Below, piece after piece: positions 27,828 through 37,340 of a stretch of 59,940 bases of DNA. The translations under genes and the position numbers were made by a program. Location: assembly GCA_050014415.1 (NCBI GenBank), contig JBEKDJ010000001.1, positions 1-59,940 on the forward strand, given 5' to 3'. Position 1 is the stretch's first letter, and every line of letters begins with the position of its first letter. Origin of the DNA: JBEKDJ01 sp050014415. Lineage in GTDB: Bacteria > Desulfobacterota > BSN033 > UBA1163. The notes under the pieces were generated by a model. It was given only the letters and a program-made list of their open reading frames with translations. It did not search any database and had not been told where the DNA came from.

Positions 27828-29024
27828 CTAACCGATAATTCCTTTTTTAATATAGGACCGGATCTCTGCCTCAGGAAGGCCCAGCAACTCCGCAAGAATA
27901 TAGTGGGTGCCCTCGCCCAACAGAGGCGCAGCTTTCCAGCCTTTTGCTTTCTGACTCCCGAACATCAGAGGAGATCGATCTGAACACGTTGTCCCGAGAA
28001 TCGGATGTTTGAGGGGAATGAAAAAATGTCGAGCCGCCAGCTGATCATCCCTTGCAAGATCTTCCGCATTCTGGAGCACGCCTGCTGCAATACCGGCCTT
28101 TTGAAGGCGATGAACGATCCGTTCGGCAGTATGATTGATTGTCCAACGACCGATTAGCTCGTCTAGCTCTGCCTGATTTTCCATTCTTTTTGCCAGCGAG
28201 GAAAACCTGTCGTCTCTCAGTTCGGGTTGTTCGGCGACTCGGCAGAATGCCTGCCACTCCTCTTCGTCATAGACAGCAATGACACACCATCTATCATCAC
28301 CGAGGCAGCGGTAGCAGCCGTACGGGGCAGCAAGGTTATATTCATCACATCTCTGTCTCCTAGCGTTTTTTTCCGGTTCCATGGCAGCGTCCATGAAGGC
28401 AGGGCCAAGGAGCGTGCACACCGCTTCATATGCGGAAAGATCGATATATTGGCCTTCGCCAGTCATATCTCTATGCTCCAGGGCAGCGAGGATGGCGAGC
28501 ACCCCATAGAGACCAACGATCGTGTCCCCATAAGCATGGCCCAGACAAATTGGTGCATCAAGTCCATACGACATCGCAGAGGTGAGGCCTGAAAGGGCGT
28601 GGAACGTGGGTCCGAAGCCGACAAAATCCTTCCAGGGACCCGTCTGACCCATAGCTGAAATACTGGCCATAATGAGATCCGGTTTCACCTCTCTCAACCG
28701 GTCATAGGTTAATCCCCAGTTGGTCATGACCCGAGGAGAGAAACTCTCAACGAGCACATCGCTGATCGCTGCAAGTTTCATTGCGATATCTCTTGCCTCG
28801 GGATGGCTCAGGTTGAGGGTGACGCTCCGTTTGTTTCGATTCCATGTGTTGAAATACCCTGTGTTATTCTGCTCTACACCCTGCGCCGTCTTTTTGGACT
28901 GGATTTTTATCACTTCGGCACCGAAATCTGCGAGGACCCGCGTCGTGTAGGGTCCAGCGAGCATCCAGGTGAAATCAAGCACTCGTATTCTTTTTAGAAT
29001 CGCTCTATCGGTATTAGAGTCCAT
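27828..29024 (-). CDS. CaiB/BaiF family III CoA-transferase, Asp-containing subunit
   Basis: This 398-residue family III CoA-transferase moves CoA between organic acids. The N-terminal LAGPYTTRVLADFGAEVIKI and the motif GMTGEGQYIDLS-like stretch (MTGEGQYIDLSAYEA) are typical. Asp167 in GHAYGDTIVG aligns with the catalytic Asp169 of formyl-CoA transferase, so it should be active. Its start touches the end of the upstream CoA-transferase at 29024, so the two are co-translated. The neighbour lacks the Asp, which suggests a heteromer of the benzylsuccinate CoA-transferase (BbsEF) type. It resembles the 42653 product more than the other paralogs here. Confidence 0.9.
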   Translation of the reverse strand: MDSNTDRAILKRIRVLDFTWMLAGPYTTRVLADFGAEVIKIQSKKTAQGVEQNNTGYFNTWNRNKRSVTLNLSHPEARDIAMKLAAISDVLVESFSPRVMTNWGLTYDRLREVKPDLIMASISAMGQTGPWKDFVGFGPTFHALSGLTSAMSYGLDAPICLGHAYGDTIVGLYGVLAILAALEHRDMTGEGQYIDLSAYEAVCTLLGPAFMDAAMEPEKNARRQRCDEYNLAAPYGCYRCLGDDRWCVIAVYDEEEWQAFCRVAEQPELRDDRFSSLAKRMENQAELDELIGRWTINHTAERIVHRLQKAGIAAGVLQNAEDLARDDQLAARHFFIPLKHPILGTTCSDRSPLMFGSQKAKGWKAAPLLGEGTHYILAELLGLPEAEIRSYIKKGIIG

Positions 29025-30265
29025 TAAATCACCTTCATTTTGGCAAGTTCCTCGATCCTTCTTCGACCGACTCCCAGCTTCTCTAAGATTTGTCTAGTAT
29101 GTTCGCCTAGCAAGGGGGCGGCCTTGGACGAAGGGGGTGAAAAGGAGCTGAACTTGTAGGGAGGGCCAGGAAGGGAAATCGCCAGGCCGGCTCCAGGCAG
29201 TTCTGTCTCGACGAAAAATCTGCGGGCTGCAAGCTGCGGGCTTTTGAGAACCTCCTCGGGAGAATCTACGGGCGCCCAGGGAAGGCGCATAGCCTGGCCC
29301 AATTCAAACAGTTCGACTTTCGTGTGGTTCCTGGTCCACCGTCCCACCACTTCCATAATATGATCGAAGTGCTCTTCCCGGTAGATTTGCTGCTGCCAAT
29401 CCTCTTGGAATAGGTTGTCTGCTTTTCCCTCGGAGCTCATCAATTCTAATAGGGTCTCCCAGTTCTGCAGGATCGTGATCTGAATGTGGCCATCCTTGCA
29501 GGGAAGAATGCAGAAAAGGCTATTTCCGTAAACGTTGCCTTGCCTTCTGGCTATGGTTTTGTCATCGAAGTAGTCAACCATGATATGGTCCAGCGTGGAA
29601 GCGACTGCCTCCTGAGTCGAAAGGTCGATAGAGCATCCCTTTCCCGTTAGTTTCCGCTTCCTCAGAGCCAGAAGAACGGCGACGGCCCCAAACAGAGATG
29701 CCGCATAATATGATTGCTGGCCGGGGGGTTTAACGGGTGGACCCGACGGGATACCGGACACATACATCTGACCGCCAGAAGCAGAAGCGATACTATCACA
29801 TGAACGATAATGACGCTTCGGTCCTTTCTGGCCAAATCCAGTGATCGAGACATGGATCAGGCTGGGATTGATGTGGCGTAGGAGTCCAAAACTCAAACGG
29901 AGTGCACGAAGATGCCCGGGAGGAAAGGTCTCTATCAAAACATCGGCTTTCTTCACCAATTTGTGGAAAATCCTCCGGCCCGCCTTCTTGTCCAGATCAA
30001 GGGTGAGCCCAAGCTTGTTCGTGTTGTGGTAAGAAAAGAAGAGGCTGCTCCTACCTCCATCCGTCTTCACATCATAAAAGGGTCCCACCCTTCTCGAAGA
30101 ATCGCCTTCTGGTTTTTCAACTTTGATCACGCGGGCGCCGAGGTCGGCGAGAAGCTTGGAGCAGAAACCGCCTTGTTCATCCGCCAAATCAAGGACTAGT
30201 ATGTCCCCGATGAAGGCCCTTTTTTCACTTTTATCGTTGGGATAATTTGTATTTTGAGCATTCAT
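29024..30265 (-). CDS. CaiB/BaiF family III CoA-transferase, subunit lacking catalytic Asp
   Basis: This 413-residue protein has the family III fold: LLADLGARVIKVEKPEGDSSR near the N-terminus and LTGKGCSIDLSTQEA after the active site. Counting back from LTGKG, the position of the catalytic Asp is Tyr186 in PGQQSYYAAS, with no Asp close by. It is therefore probably a non-catalytic partner of the gene that follows it directly. It is most like the 40617 product, whose Asp is also gone. The gene is divergent from the MFS transporter gene across a gap of 240 bases. Confidence 0.88.
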   Translation of the reverse strand: MNAQNTNYPNDKSEKRAFIGDILVLDLADEQGGFCSKLLADLGARVIKVEKPEGDSSRRVGPFYDVKTDGGRSSLFFSYHNTNKLGLTLDLDKKAGRRIFHKLVKKADVLIETFPPGHLRALRLSFGLLRHINPSLIHVSITGFGQKGPKRHYRSCDSIASASGGQMYVSGIPSGPPVKPPGQQSYYAASLFGAVAVLLALRKRKLTGKGCSIDLSTQEAVASTLDHIMVDYFDDKTIARRQGNVYGNSLFCILPCKDGHIQITILQNWETLLELMSSEGKADNLFQEDWQQQIYREEHFDHIMEVVGRWTRNHTKVELFELGQAMRLPWAPVDSPEEVLKSPQLAARRFFVETELPGAGLAISLPGPPYKFSSFSPPSSKAAPLLGEHTRQILEKLGVGRRRIEELAKMKVI

Positions 30266-30491
30266 GCTTGGTACAGATTTCGTGGTTCCAACTTGGAATT
30301 TGCTCTACTCAGACCCATGCTTGCATCAGTGTTAGAAGAAAATTTCTAGACTCGACCATGTAAGAATCTAACATAACGAAAGTGAATTTGTACACAGAAA
30401 GACCGAGCGATTTCGGCTTTCGAATTAGATGCCCTTTAAGGGGGTGTATGAAGTGCTCAATTATTCCTGTCTAATATCTTTTCTTTTTTGT

Positions 30492-30497
30492 TATAAT
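30492..30497 (+). promoter_or_regulatory. -10 element close to the MFS start (possible leaderless transcript)
   Basis: TATAAT at 30492-30497 ends eight bases before the ATG at 30506. No good -35 element lies at the expected distance, and no ribosome binding site precedes the ATG. If this -10 is used, the transcript would begin at or near the start codon. Confidence 0.3.
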
Positions 30498-30505
30498 AGT
30501 CTCCT

Positions 30506-32134
30506 ATGTCTGAGAACAGAACTTCCCCTCCGTCAGCCTGGCGTCCCCTGAAGAGACCCTTTTACCGAATGCTCTGGATTGCGAATTCGTTCTCGATGAT
30601 AGGGGTATGGATGCACGATGTGGGTGCTGCGTGGCTTATGACTTCCCTTGCACCTAACCCATTCATGGTTGCCATGATCCAGACTGCCTCGGCATTGCCT
30701 CTGGCTTTGCTCGCCCTCCCAGCAGGCGCTTTGGCGGATATCTTCGATCGCAAGAGGCTCATCCTCACAACTCTTGTCTGGAGGATAATCGTGTCAGGAG
30801 GGTTGGGTTTCATTACTGTCTTCGGGTATACTACCCCCTCTGTCCTTCTCGCAGCCACCTTCGCCTTGGGTTTTGGCATGGCCATGAGTGCGCCGGCATG
30901 GCAGGCCGTCATTCCTGATGTTGTGCCGCGCGATGAAGTGCCGGAGGCCGTCACGCTGGGAGCTGTAGCCTTTAATGTAACCCGCGGTGTAGGGCCTGCC
31001 TTGGGAGGTTTCGTCGTGGCTGCAATGGGCTCAGGTGGGACATTTCTTCTCAATGCAGCCTCTTTATTTTGGATTACCCTCGTCATAGGCTCATGGAAAC
31101 ACACGGTTGCCAAGAGTGCCCTGCCTGAAGAGCGGCTGATCGGAGCGATCCGGACCGGGATACGATATGTGGGGAACTCTCCAGAGGTCAAGAATGCGCT
31201 TATCCATACGGGGGCATTCGCCATCTGTGCAAGCGCCATGTGGGCACTCTTGCCTATTGTGGCAAAACAGTACATGGGACTGACGTCAGTCGGCTACGGT
31301 ACGCTCCTCGGCGTCTTCGGAATAGGGTGTTTCTTGGGTGTTCTCATCCTCCCGAGGATTCGGCAAAGATTCACGATCAACCAACTCATTTCTATAACCG
31401 TGGTCCTGTTCTCCGTAGTTCTCTTTGCCATGGCCTATGTCCGGGACTTTGCATTATTGGCCTGTGCTATGCTCATCGCCGGTGCTTCGTGGTTGGCTCT
31501 CCTTTCTTCGCTCATGGCCTCACTCCAGTCAGTGACGCCCTCATGGGTGCTGGGGAGGGTGATGTCCGTACATGCCCTGGTTTTCTTCGGCACCCAGGCT
31601 GCTGGGAGCGCCTTTTGGGGATTTGCAGCAGGTGCGATCGGACTACCCGGGGTGCTGACGGGTGCCGGTGTGCTCCTCATTGCAAGTCTCGCTCTGACGC
31701 ACCGGTACAAAGTGACAGCCGGTGAACGGCTTGACCTGAGCCCATCCAGAGAATACACCCAGGCACCTCTTGTCAACCGACCCGGCATGGAGGAAGGGCC
31801 TGTGCTTGTGACGATCGAATACCGAATTGATCCCATGAAGGCGTCCGATTTCCTCCGGGCTATGGGTCCTATGAAGGCAATCAGGCGCAAATATGGAGCG
31901 ATCCGGTGGACCCTTTTCAGAGATGTGGCTGATCCAAGCCATTACCGCGAGTCTTTTGCCGTAGAATCGTGGGTCGAGCATCTCCGACAGCATGACCGAT
32001 TTACAATCTCCGACATAGCAATCTTGGAGCGAGTCTACTCCTTTAATCTTGATGGAAGGCCCAAAAGGGTGGATCACTTTATTGCTGAGCCTGTGCCCAA
32101 GGTCAGTGCAGGCCATCTGGAGATAGAACCATAA
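30506..32134 (+). CDS. MFS transporter with C-terminal monooxygenase-like domain
   Basis: This 542-residue protein has an MFS transporter of the EntS/MFS_3 type (about 1-410, twelve helices), starting WRPLKRPFYRMLWIANSFSM and with the inter-helix motif PAGALADIFDRKRL. About 110 residues then follow in the cytoplasm, starting VLVTIEYRIDPMKASDFLRAM and including YRESFAVESWVEHLRQHDR. That part resembles an antibiotic-biosynthesis-monooxygenase-type ferredoxin-like domain, an arrangement I recall from this transporter group. It probably exports a small molecule, perhaps a pathway product. It is divergent from the CoA-transferase pair. Confidence 0.82.
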   Translation: MSENRTSPPSAWRPLKRPFYRMLWIANSFSMIGVWMHDVGAAWLMTSLAPNPFMVAMIQTASALPLALLALPAGALADIFDRKRLILTTLVWRIIVSGGLGFITVFGYTTPSVLLAATFALGFGMAMSAPAWQAVIPDVVPRDEVPEAVTLGAVAFNVTRGVGPALGGFVVAAMGSGGTFLLNAASLFWITLVIGSWKHTVAKSALPEERLIGAIRTGIRYVGNSPEVKNALIHTGAFAICASAMWALLPIVAKQYMGLTSVGYGTLLGVFGIGCFLGVLILPRIRQRFTINQLISITVVLFSVVLFAMAYVRDFALLACAMLIAGASWLALLSSLMASLQSVTPSWVLGRVMSVHALVFFGTQAAGSAFWGFAAGAIGLPGVLTGAGVLLIASLALTHRYKVTAGERLDLSPSREYTQAPLVNRPGMEEGPVLVTIEYRIDPMKASDFLRAMGPMKAIRRKYGAIRWTLFRDVADPSHYRESFAVESWVEHLRQHDRFTISDIAILERVYSFNLDGRPKRVDHFIAEPVPKVSAGHLEIEP

Positions 32135-32146
32135 TTCCTGCCGCAC

Positions 32147-32727
32147 ATGGGCCGTACTTCCTATCTAGTGTCTGACGTGCTATGTCTGAATTCATATGCG
32201 GGGGAGAATGCCACGAAATATGCAGCAGAAATGAAAGAAGAGAAAGGGTATGATGTAGATAGAAGGATAGATGGGGACCTTCTCATTATGGCGAGAACAG
32301 ATTTTCTGTCAGTCTTTAGCCTAGAGGATGCTATTGAGCGGGCCAACAGGTATTGGGAGGCAGGCGCAGATCCCCTATTTGTCGAGGCTCCGACTTCGAA
32401 AGAAGAAATGATAAGAATTAATCACGAGATTAATGCTCCCACCATGGCGATACAGATAGAACAAGGCAGAACGGCTATCCTTACCACAACAGAGTTAGAG
32501 GAGATAGGGTTCAATACAGTGGTCTATCCTGGAACTAGTTTTTTGTTGCCGCTTTTGCAATAAAGAAGGTCATGGAAGAGCTTAACCATAAGGGGACCAC
32601 AACAGGTTTCTTGGACAAAATGATCCTTTTTGATGATCTTAATAGACTCGCGGGTCTAGAGAAGGTCCGGGAGATCGAAGCCTATTATCATAAGGACCTT
32701 TTGAACCAGCAAGGAAGAAACCATTAA
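32147..32727 (+). pseudogene. Remnant of an isocitrate lyase/PEP mutase family lyase
   Basis: The frame from 32147 encodes DLLIMARTDFLSVFSLEDAI and YWEAGADPLFVEAPTSKEEM, then ends at TAA 32561-32563. These are the middle parts of the isocitrate lyase/PEP mutase superfamily (2-methylisocitrate lyase, dimethylmalate lyase and relatives). The expected next block, AIKKVMEELNHKGTTTGFLD, continues in another frame from 32545 to TAA 32725-32727. The switch lies at or beside a run of six T at 32539-32544. The N-terminal part with the catalytic KRCGH loop is missing. It is therefore a truncated, frameshifted gene unless the shift is a sequencing error, and even then the N-terminus is absent. Confidence 0.75.
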
Positions 32728-32849
32728 TCCAGCTATTGACCTTGATGAATTTGGGACCATTCCATTGGAATGCTCCGCATTGAAAGAAGGATGAACCCAT
32801 AGTGACGAACCCGGGTGGAAAGAGAGGCGCTAAGAAAAGGAGGTAACAA

Positions 32850-33632
32850 ATGAAAAGAGGAATGGAGGGTAGAGTGGCATTGGTGACCGGTGGAGCCTCG
32901 GGCATCGGGAGGGCAACGGCCCAGATGTTTGCCCGAGAAGGGGCGAAGGTCATTGTGACTACCGATTCAAATGTAAAAGGCGGCGAGGAGACGGTCCGAC
33001 TCATTCAGGAAGCCGGGGGCGAAGCGGCTTTTATCCAGTGTGATGTATCGAAGGCAGAAGAGGTTGAGGCAACGGTCAACAAAGGTGTGAAGATCTATGG
33101 GTCACTCGATTATGCCTTCAACAACGCCGGTATCGGTCCCGATGGCAAACGCGTACCGGTTGTCCCAATTGTTGACTGCCCGGAAGAACTCTGGGACCGC
33201 ACGATAAGCGTCAACCTGACGGGGGTCTTTCTTTGCATGAAGTATGAGATGAGGCAGATGCTCAAGCAGAGGTATGGAGCCATTGTGAACTGTTCCTCTG
33301 TTGGAGCCTTTAAGGCAGTGCCCGGCTTTGCAGCATATGACGCAAGTAAAAGCGGATTGTTCGGGCTCACCAAAGCGGCAGCCCTGGAGGGTGCCACCTC
33401 AGGCATCAGGGTCAACGTGATATGCCCTGGTCCTACTTGGCGGACCCTTTTATATGACAATCTGACAAGTGCTCAGCCGGAAATGAAGGAGCAATTGCCG
33501 GAAATAATCCCGATGAAGCGGATGGCCGAACCCGAAGAGATGGCTGAGGCTGTCATCTGGCTCTGTTCAGACGCGGCTTCCTTTGTCACCGGTCACGCCA
33601 TGCCCGTTGACGGTGGTATGACTTCAGCTTGA
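32850..33632 (+). CDS. Short-chain dehydrogenase/reductase
   Basis: This 260-residue classical SDR uses NAD(P)H to interconvert an alcohol and a ketone. It has the cofactor loop TGGASGIG (13-20), NNAG, a Ser in VNCSS near 150, and Tyr163-x3-Lys167 in AAYDASKSG. The C-terminus VTGHAMPVDGGM is standard. A strong AAAAGGAGG site precedes ATG 32850. Thr-Asp at the end of the second strand (IVTTDSN) suggests NAD rather than NADP. It is related to the SDR at 46308. The step it serves is probably a hydroxyacyl oxidation but is not proven. Confidence 0.9.
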   Translation: MKRGMEGRVALVTGGASGIGRATAQMFAREGAKVIVTTDSNVKGGEETVRLIQEAGGEAAFIQCDVSKAEEVEATVNKGVKIYGSLDYAFNNAGIGPDGKRVPVVPIVDCPEELWDRTISVNLTGVFLCMKYEMRQMLKQRYGAIVNCSSVGAFKAVPGFAAYDASKSGLFGLTKAAALEGATSGIRVNVICPGPTWRTLLYDNLTSAQPEMKEQLPEIIPMKRMAEPEEMAEAVIWLCSDAASFVTGHAMPVDGGMTSA

Positions 33633-33920
33633 TCGCTCTGCCCCTCATGCGAAAGAGGGGATAATGAGGAGGAATAAAGCCCGGGTCTCGGGGGAAGCCT
33701 TCACCCCTTTCCTACTCGTGGAACGTCTTCACGGGCGCAACGTGTGGTGCAGTATCCATGACGCCGGATATTTTGGAAATGATTCTTTGGAATGGATGGA
33801 GAGATAGCAGGCATGTTTTTTCCAAGACCACGAAGATGGAAGTTTTCGAAAACAGTTCCGGTTCTTTCTCACAATGGGAAAGATCATCTATCTTTTTCTC
33901 CACAAGCGGCCCGTTACTTC

Positions 33921-35288
33921 TTAAATCGGCTTAAGGTATTTCTTCATTATTCTTAGAGCTTTCTCCGGTTCGGATTGGGCAAGCAGACCTGTCGCATACA
34001 TGATGTAGTCTTGGTCAAGATAGAAGTCCGCTCTCCTCGGTTTCAGCAGGCTCCCACTCTCAGAATCAGCGAGGACTCCGCTCAGGATTTCTCTAGGAGA
34101 GGAAGAGCACGTGATGGGACCGCCTGTGCCGATTACGTTGGTCACTTCCGTCAAGTCTTTGCCCACCTGAATGAGCATTTCTCCGTGGGGGCCATAAGCA
34201 ATTTCTAGTTTTCCGACATGCCTCTCAAAGGATGTTTCTACCGCAACACGGGCCAGTTGACCATCCACCGCCATTTCTTTCTCATTTCTTGGAATTCTGC
34301 CTGGGTCAGAGCGGAAGATGGAGACAATCTCTTCGTCCACCGCAATTCCTTTTTTCTTGCAAATTTCCACCAGGGCATCTATATTGTGCCGCACACCAAG
34401 ATCGCCCTCCACGGTTCTTTTTGCGAACGGCTCCGGCAGACCTTTCAAGAATACCACTCCTCTGGTCGGAGTTCCTTGTGCGATGGAATAGACATCCGTC
34501 GTGGCGCCTCCCACATCAATGACGATGATTTCCCCCAGTCCCTCGCCTTCTTTGGCGCCGGTACTGAGGAGGACTGCAGCATTCAATACGGCTACAGGGG
34601 TAGGCATGATGATATTGCTCACCAGTTCCTTGGCCTTGTCTAACCCCTTGGTCTTAACGATGTTCTGCATGAATACTTCTCTTATAGCCTCACGACAAGC
34701 CTGGACTTCCAGTTTTCCTATCTCGGGCATCACATTCTCGACAAACCTTGCCGTCTTAGCTGAGGCGCTGAAAATCTGGCCGATCTTATCATAGGCGCAC
34801 TTATTACCCGCTACGACGATTGGAGCATCTATTTGGGATCGCGACAGAAGACCCGCATTGTGGACGATGGCGCTTTCATTCCCTCCGTTGGTACCGCCGG
34901 CGAGAAGGATAAGGTCTGGAGAGGTTTCCTCTATCTGACTGATCTCCCTGTGAGTAAGTTGATAGCAGTAATGGCCTACCATTTTTGCCCCGGCCCCCAA
35001 AGCAGCTCGCTTGGCTGCCTCGGAGCTAAGCTCGGGTACCAGGCCGATAGAAACCATGCGCAGCCCTCCCGCAGCACTGCTGCACGCGATCATTTCCTTC
35101 GCCTTTGTGCTCCCGATCTTTTCCTCTATCTTTCCTAAAGCATTCTTAAGGCCAATGGTGACGTCCTCTTTGACGGTCGTGGGTGCTTTGGCTGTTGAAA
35201 GAACCAGTTCTTCGTCCAGGTCTATGGCTACCGCCTTAGTAAAGGTGCTCCCTATGTCGATCAACAGCTTCATGCCCTTCGTCACCAT
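33921..35288 (-). CDS. glmL: Glutamate mutase-type reactivating ATPase (GlmL/MutL family)
   Basis: This 455-residue protein belongs to the GlmL/MutL family of ASKHA-fold ATPases associated with adenosylcobalamin-dependent glutamate mutase, where they are thought to reactivate enzyme with inactive cofactor. Phosphate-1 is MKLLIDIGSTFTKAVAID, an adenosine-type motif LLAGGTNGGNE follows, and phosphate-2 is IVIDVGGATTDVYSI. The family name MutL is unrelated to the mismatch-repair gene upstream. It is divergent from the fused CoA-transferase gene and lies about 3.4 kb from the mutase subunits. ATG 35288 has a GAGGGAG site directly before it; ATG 35273 is also possible. Confidence 0.88.
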   Translation of the reverse strand: MVTKGMKLLIDIGSTFTKAVAIDLDEELVLSTAKAPTTVKEDVTIGLKNALGKIEEKIGSTKAKEMIACSSAAGGLRMVSIGLVPELSSEAAKRAALGAGAKMVGHYCYQLTHREISQIEETSPDLILLAGGTNGGNESAIVHNAGLLSRSQIDAPIVVAGNKCAYDKIGQIFSASAKTARFVENVMPEIGKLEVQACREAIREVFMQNIVKTKGLDKAKELVSNIIMPTPVAVLNAAVLLSTGAKEGEGLGEIIVIDVGGATTDVYSIAQGTPTRGVVFLKGLPEPFAKRTVEGDLGVRHNIDALVEICKKKGIAVDEEIVSIFRSDPGRIPRNEKEMAVDGQLARVAVETSFERHVGKLEIAYGPHGEMLIQVGKDLTEVTNVIGTGGPITCSSSPREILSGVLADSESGSLLKPRRADFYLDQDYIMYATGLLAQSEPEKALRIMKKYLKPI

Positions 35289-35426
35289 TCTCCCTCATGC
35301 GGAAAGCAACAGAACGCATTCTCCGATCGCGATGCCAAAGCTTGTTTGCCGCTTCTTGTTATGCACGGACATTTACTCTCAGGTCCATTATAGTCCGACT
35401 TTTTTTTATATTTATGATCTAAATCA

Positions 35427-35454
35427 TTGCCGTAATTCAAGGATAACCTATAAA
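35427..35454 (+). promoter_or_regulatory. Putative sigma70 promoter before the family I CoA-transferase
   Basis: TTGCCG at 35427-35432 and TATAAA at 35449-35454 are 16 bases apart. Transcription would start near 35461, leaving about 45 bases before ATG 35507, which has GAGG nine bases upstream. The match is moderate. Confidence 0.35.
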
Positions 35455-35506
35455 GTAGTGCAAGCTGAATTGCATTGCGAGTGTTTTCGGTTCGAGGTAG
35501 ACTCGG

Positions 35507-37279
35507 ATGATCACAATGCCCAAGGAACTTAGCGACATTATTGGAGCCGCTCTACGTCCCAGAAGGGACGGCGAAGGAAAACTGCTGAGCCTCGACGAGG
35601 CGGTGGGACGTTATGTTAGGCCACGAATGAAACTGCACCTTGCTGCGGGGATTGGAGGACCGAGTGCCGCCATCTGTGAAATCCTCAGGCAATATTCTGG
35701 AAAGACCCCGGAATTTACATTAATTCAAAGCACATTGTCGGGACACGCGCTTAACCTCGTCCATTGCAACCTTGTTAAGAAACTCATCTGCTCAGTCTGC
35801 GCAGACATTTCGGCATCCGGACGGCCCAGCAGGATCATCCAAAGGGCCTACGGAGACAACACAATTCAATTAGAGAATTGGTCCCTTTGTTCGCTTCAGC
35901 AGAGACTCATGGCAGGTGCCCTCGGTGTTCCCTTCCTGCCGACGAGGTCTGTTCTTGGCAGCAGTATTGCCTCTGATAACAAGGAATCTTTCAGAGAAAT
36001 GGAAGATCCTTTTGGGTCTGAAGAGAAGGTTGGCATTGTAGAGGCTCTTAACCCCGATATTTCCATCATCCACGGATGTGTGGGGGATTTGGAAGGAAAC
36101 ATCATTCTGTCCTCTCCCTATGGTGAAGATCTGTGGGGTCCTCTGGCAAGCAGCAACGGAGTCTTGGCGACAGTAGAGAAGATTGTTCCTACCGAATTCA
36201 TAAAGAAATACTCGGCCCTGGTCAAAATCCCGGGCTGTGTTGTCAACGCCGTGTGTGTGGCTCCTTTGGGTTTGCATCCCTTCTCGCTCCCTAACCCGGG
36301 TATCACCGACTTTGATCCTTATGAAAAAGACATTGATTTCTTGAACGAGCTCCATGGGGCATCAAAGAGCGAAAGCACCTTGGACGGCTGGATAAAGGAA
36401 TGGGTCACAGACTGTGCCACACACCAACACTACCTGGACAAATTGGGACAGGGCAGAATAACAAGCCTAAAAGAGAAATCGAAGGACTCAAGAAGCAGAG
36501 TCATGTCAGCTTCCATTCCACAGTCTGAATCGCGAAAAGAAATTGATTCCGATGAAATGATGCTCATCGCCCTATCCAGAGAAATTGTGAACAGCGTGCG
36601 GACCCACGGGCACAGACTGATCCTTGCAGGAGCCGGCACTCGCGGCATCGCAGCATGGTTAGCCTACTACCAGCTTAAGACTGAGGAGTGTGAAATTGAG
36701 CTGATTACAGGAAACGGACAAATTGGCTACCTGCCACTTCCAGGGGAATCGATACTTTCAAGTGAGGCTAGCGTGCGAAGCTCGAAGATGCTGACCGATA
36801 CCATCACGACGCAAGGGGTCTTTGTTGGAGGAAAGAACAACAAGTGTCTCAGCGTGCTGGGTGCAATTCAGATCGATAAATACGGGAACATCAACTCGAC
36901 AATGACTTCTACGAGACAGTTTCTAATGGGTTCTGGTGGGGCAAACGATGCCATGAATGCCCGAGAGGTGATTGTGGCCCTCGATCAATCAAAGGATCGC
37001 TTTGCAGAAGAACTTCCCTATATCACAGGCCGGGGTAAGGCGGTAACTACTGTCGTATCAACGATGGGCATTTTCAAAAAACCAAGCCCCCAGGAGGAAC
37101 TTCATCTTGTCGCATGTTTTCCGAGCGCACAGCCGACGAGCGTGAGAGAAAAGGTAAAGGAAGTTCAGGATCGTTGTGGATGGCCCCTGAAGTTGGCGTC
37201 TCAGATTAAGGAGATATCCAAACCGAGTCAGGGGGAGTTGGATCTGCTTCGGTGGCTTCTCTCCTCACCTTCGTCTTAG
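35507..37279 (+). CDS. Fused family I CoA-transferase-like protein (GctA-GctB type), catalytic Glu missing
   Basis: This 590-residue protein joins the two halves of a family I (glutaconate-type) CoA-transferase. The alpha-like half (about 25-300) has GIGGPSAAICEILRQ, LMAGALGVPFLPTRS and LNPDISIIHGCVGDLEGNI. The beta-like half (about 350-585) has ILAGAGTRGIAAWLAYYQL, the oxyanion-type block SGGANDAMNA and TTVVSTMGIFK. By-eye alignment to the SENG/ESG motif of the family puts Gly402 (T401-G-N-G404) at the catalytic Glu. It may therefore not transfer CoA by the usual glutamyl-CoA route; GCT-fold decarboxylases and hydrolases are known. It stands alone between the reactivase gene and the mutase operon. 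Confidence 0.82.
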   Translation: MITMPKELSDIIGAALRPRRDGEGKLLSLDEAVGRYVRPRMKLHLAAGIGGPSAAICEILRQYSGKTPEFTLIQSTLSGHALNLVHCNLVKKLICSVCADISASGRPSRIIQRAYGDNTIQLENWSLCSLQQRLMAGALGVPFLPTRSVLGSSIASDNKESFREMEDPFGSEEKVGIVEALNPDISIIHGCVGDLEGNIILSSPYGEDLWGPLASSNGVLATVEKIVPTEFIKKYSALVKIPGCVVNAVCVAPLGLHPFSLPNPGITDFDPYEKDIDFLNELHGASKSESTLDGWIKEWVTDCATHQHYLDKLGQGRITSLKEKSKDSRSRVMSASIPQSESRKEIDSDEMMLIALSREIVNSVRTHGHRLILAGAGTRGIAAWLAYYQLKTEECEIELITGNGQIGYLPLPGESILSSEASVRSSKMLTDTITTQGVFVGGKNNKCLSVLGAIQIDKYGNINSTMTSTRQFLMGSGGANDAMNAREVIVALDQSKDRFAEELPYITGRGKAVTTVVSTMGIFKKPSPQEELHLVACFPSAQPTSVREKVKEVQDRCGWPLKLASQIKEISKPSQGELDLLRWLLSSPSS

Positions 37280-37340
37280 GCAATGGGTGGAGGAGCATGT
37301 CCCAGGAAGTCCGGGCCGGACATTGTCTGACGGCGGCAGC

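Noticed and set aside
33664..33903. Short frames on both strands between the first SDR and the reactivase gene
   Set aside because: No conserved features; the plus-strand frame has a GAGGGG-type sequence before it but only about 48 codons of unremarkable sequence.
35399..35407. T-rich run as an intrinsic terminator between divergent genes
   Set aside because: No stable hairpin precedes the T-run, and its location between two divergent genes does not call for a terminator.
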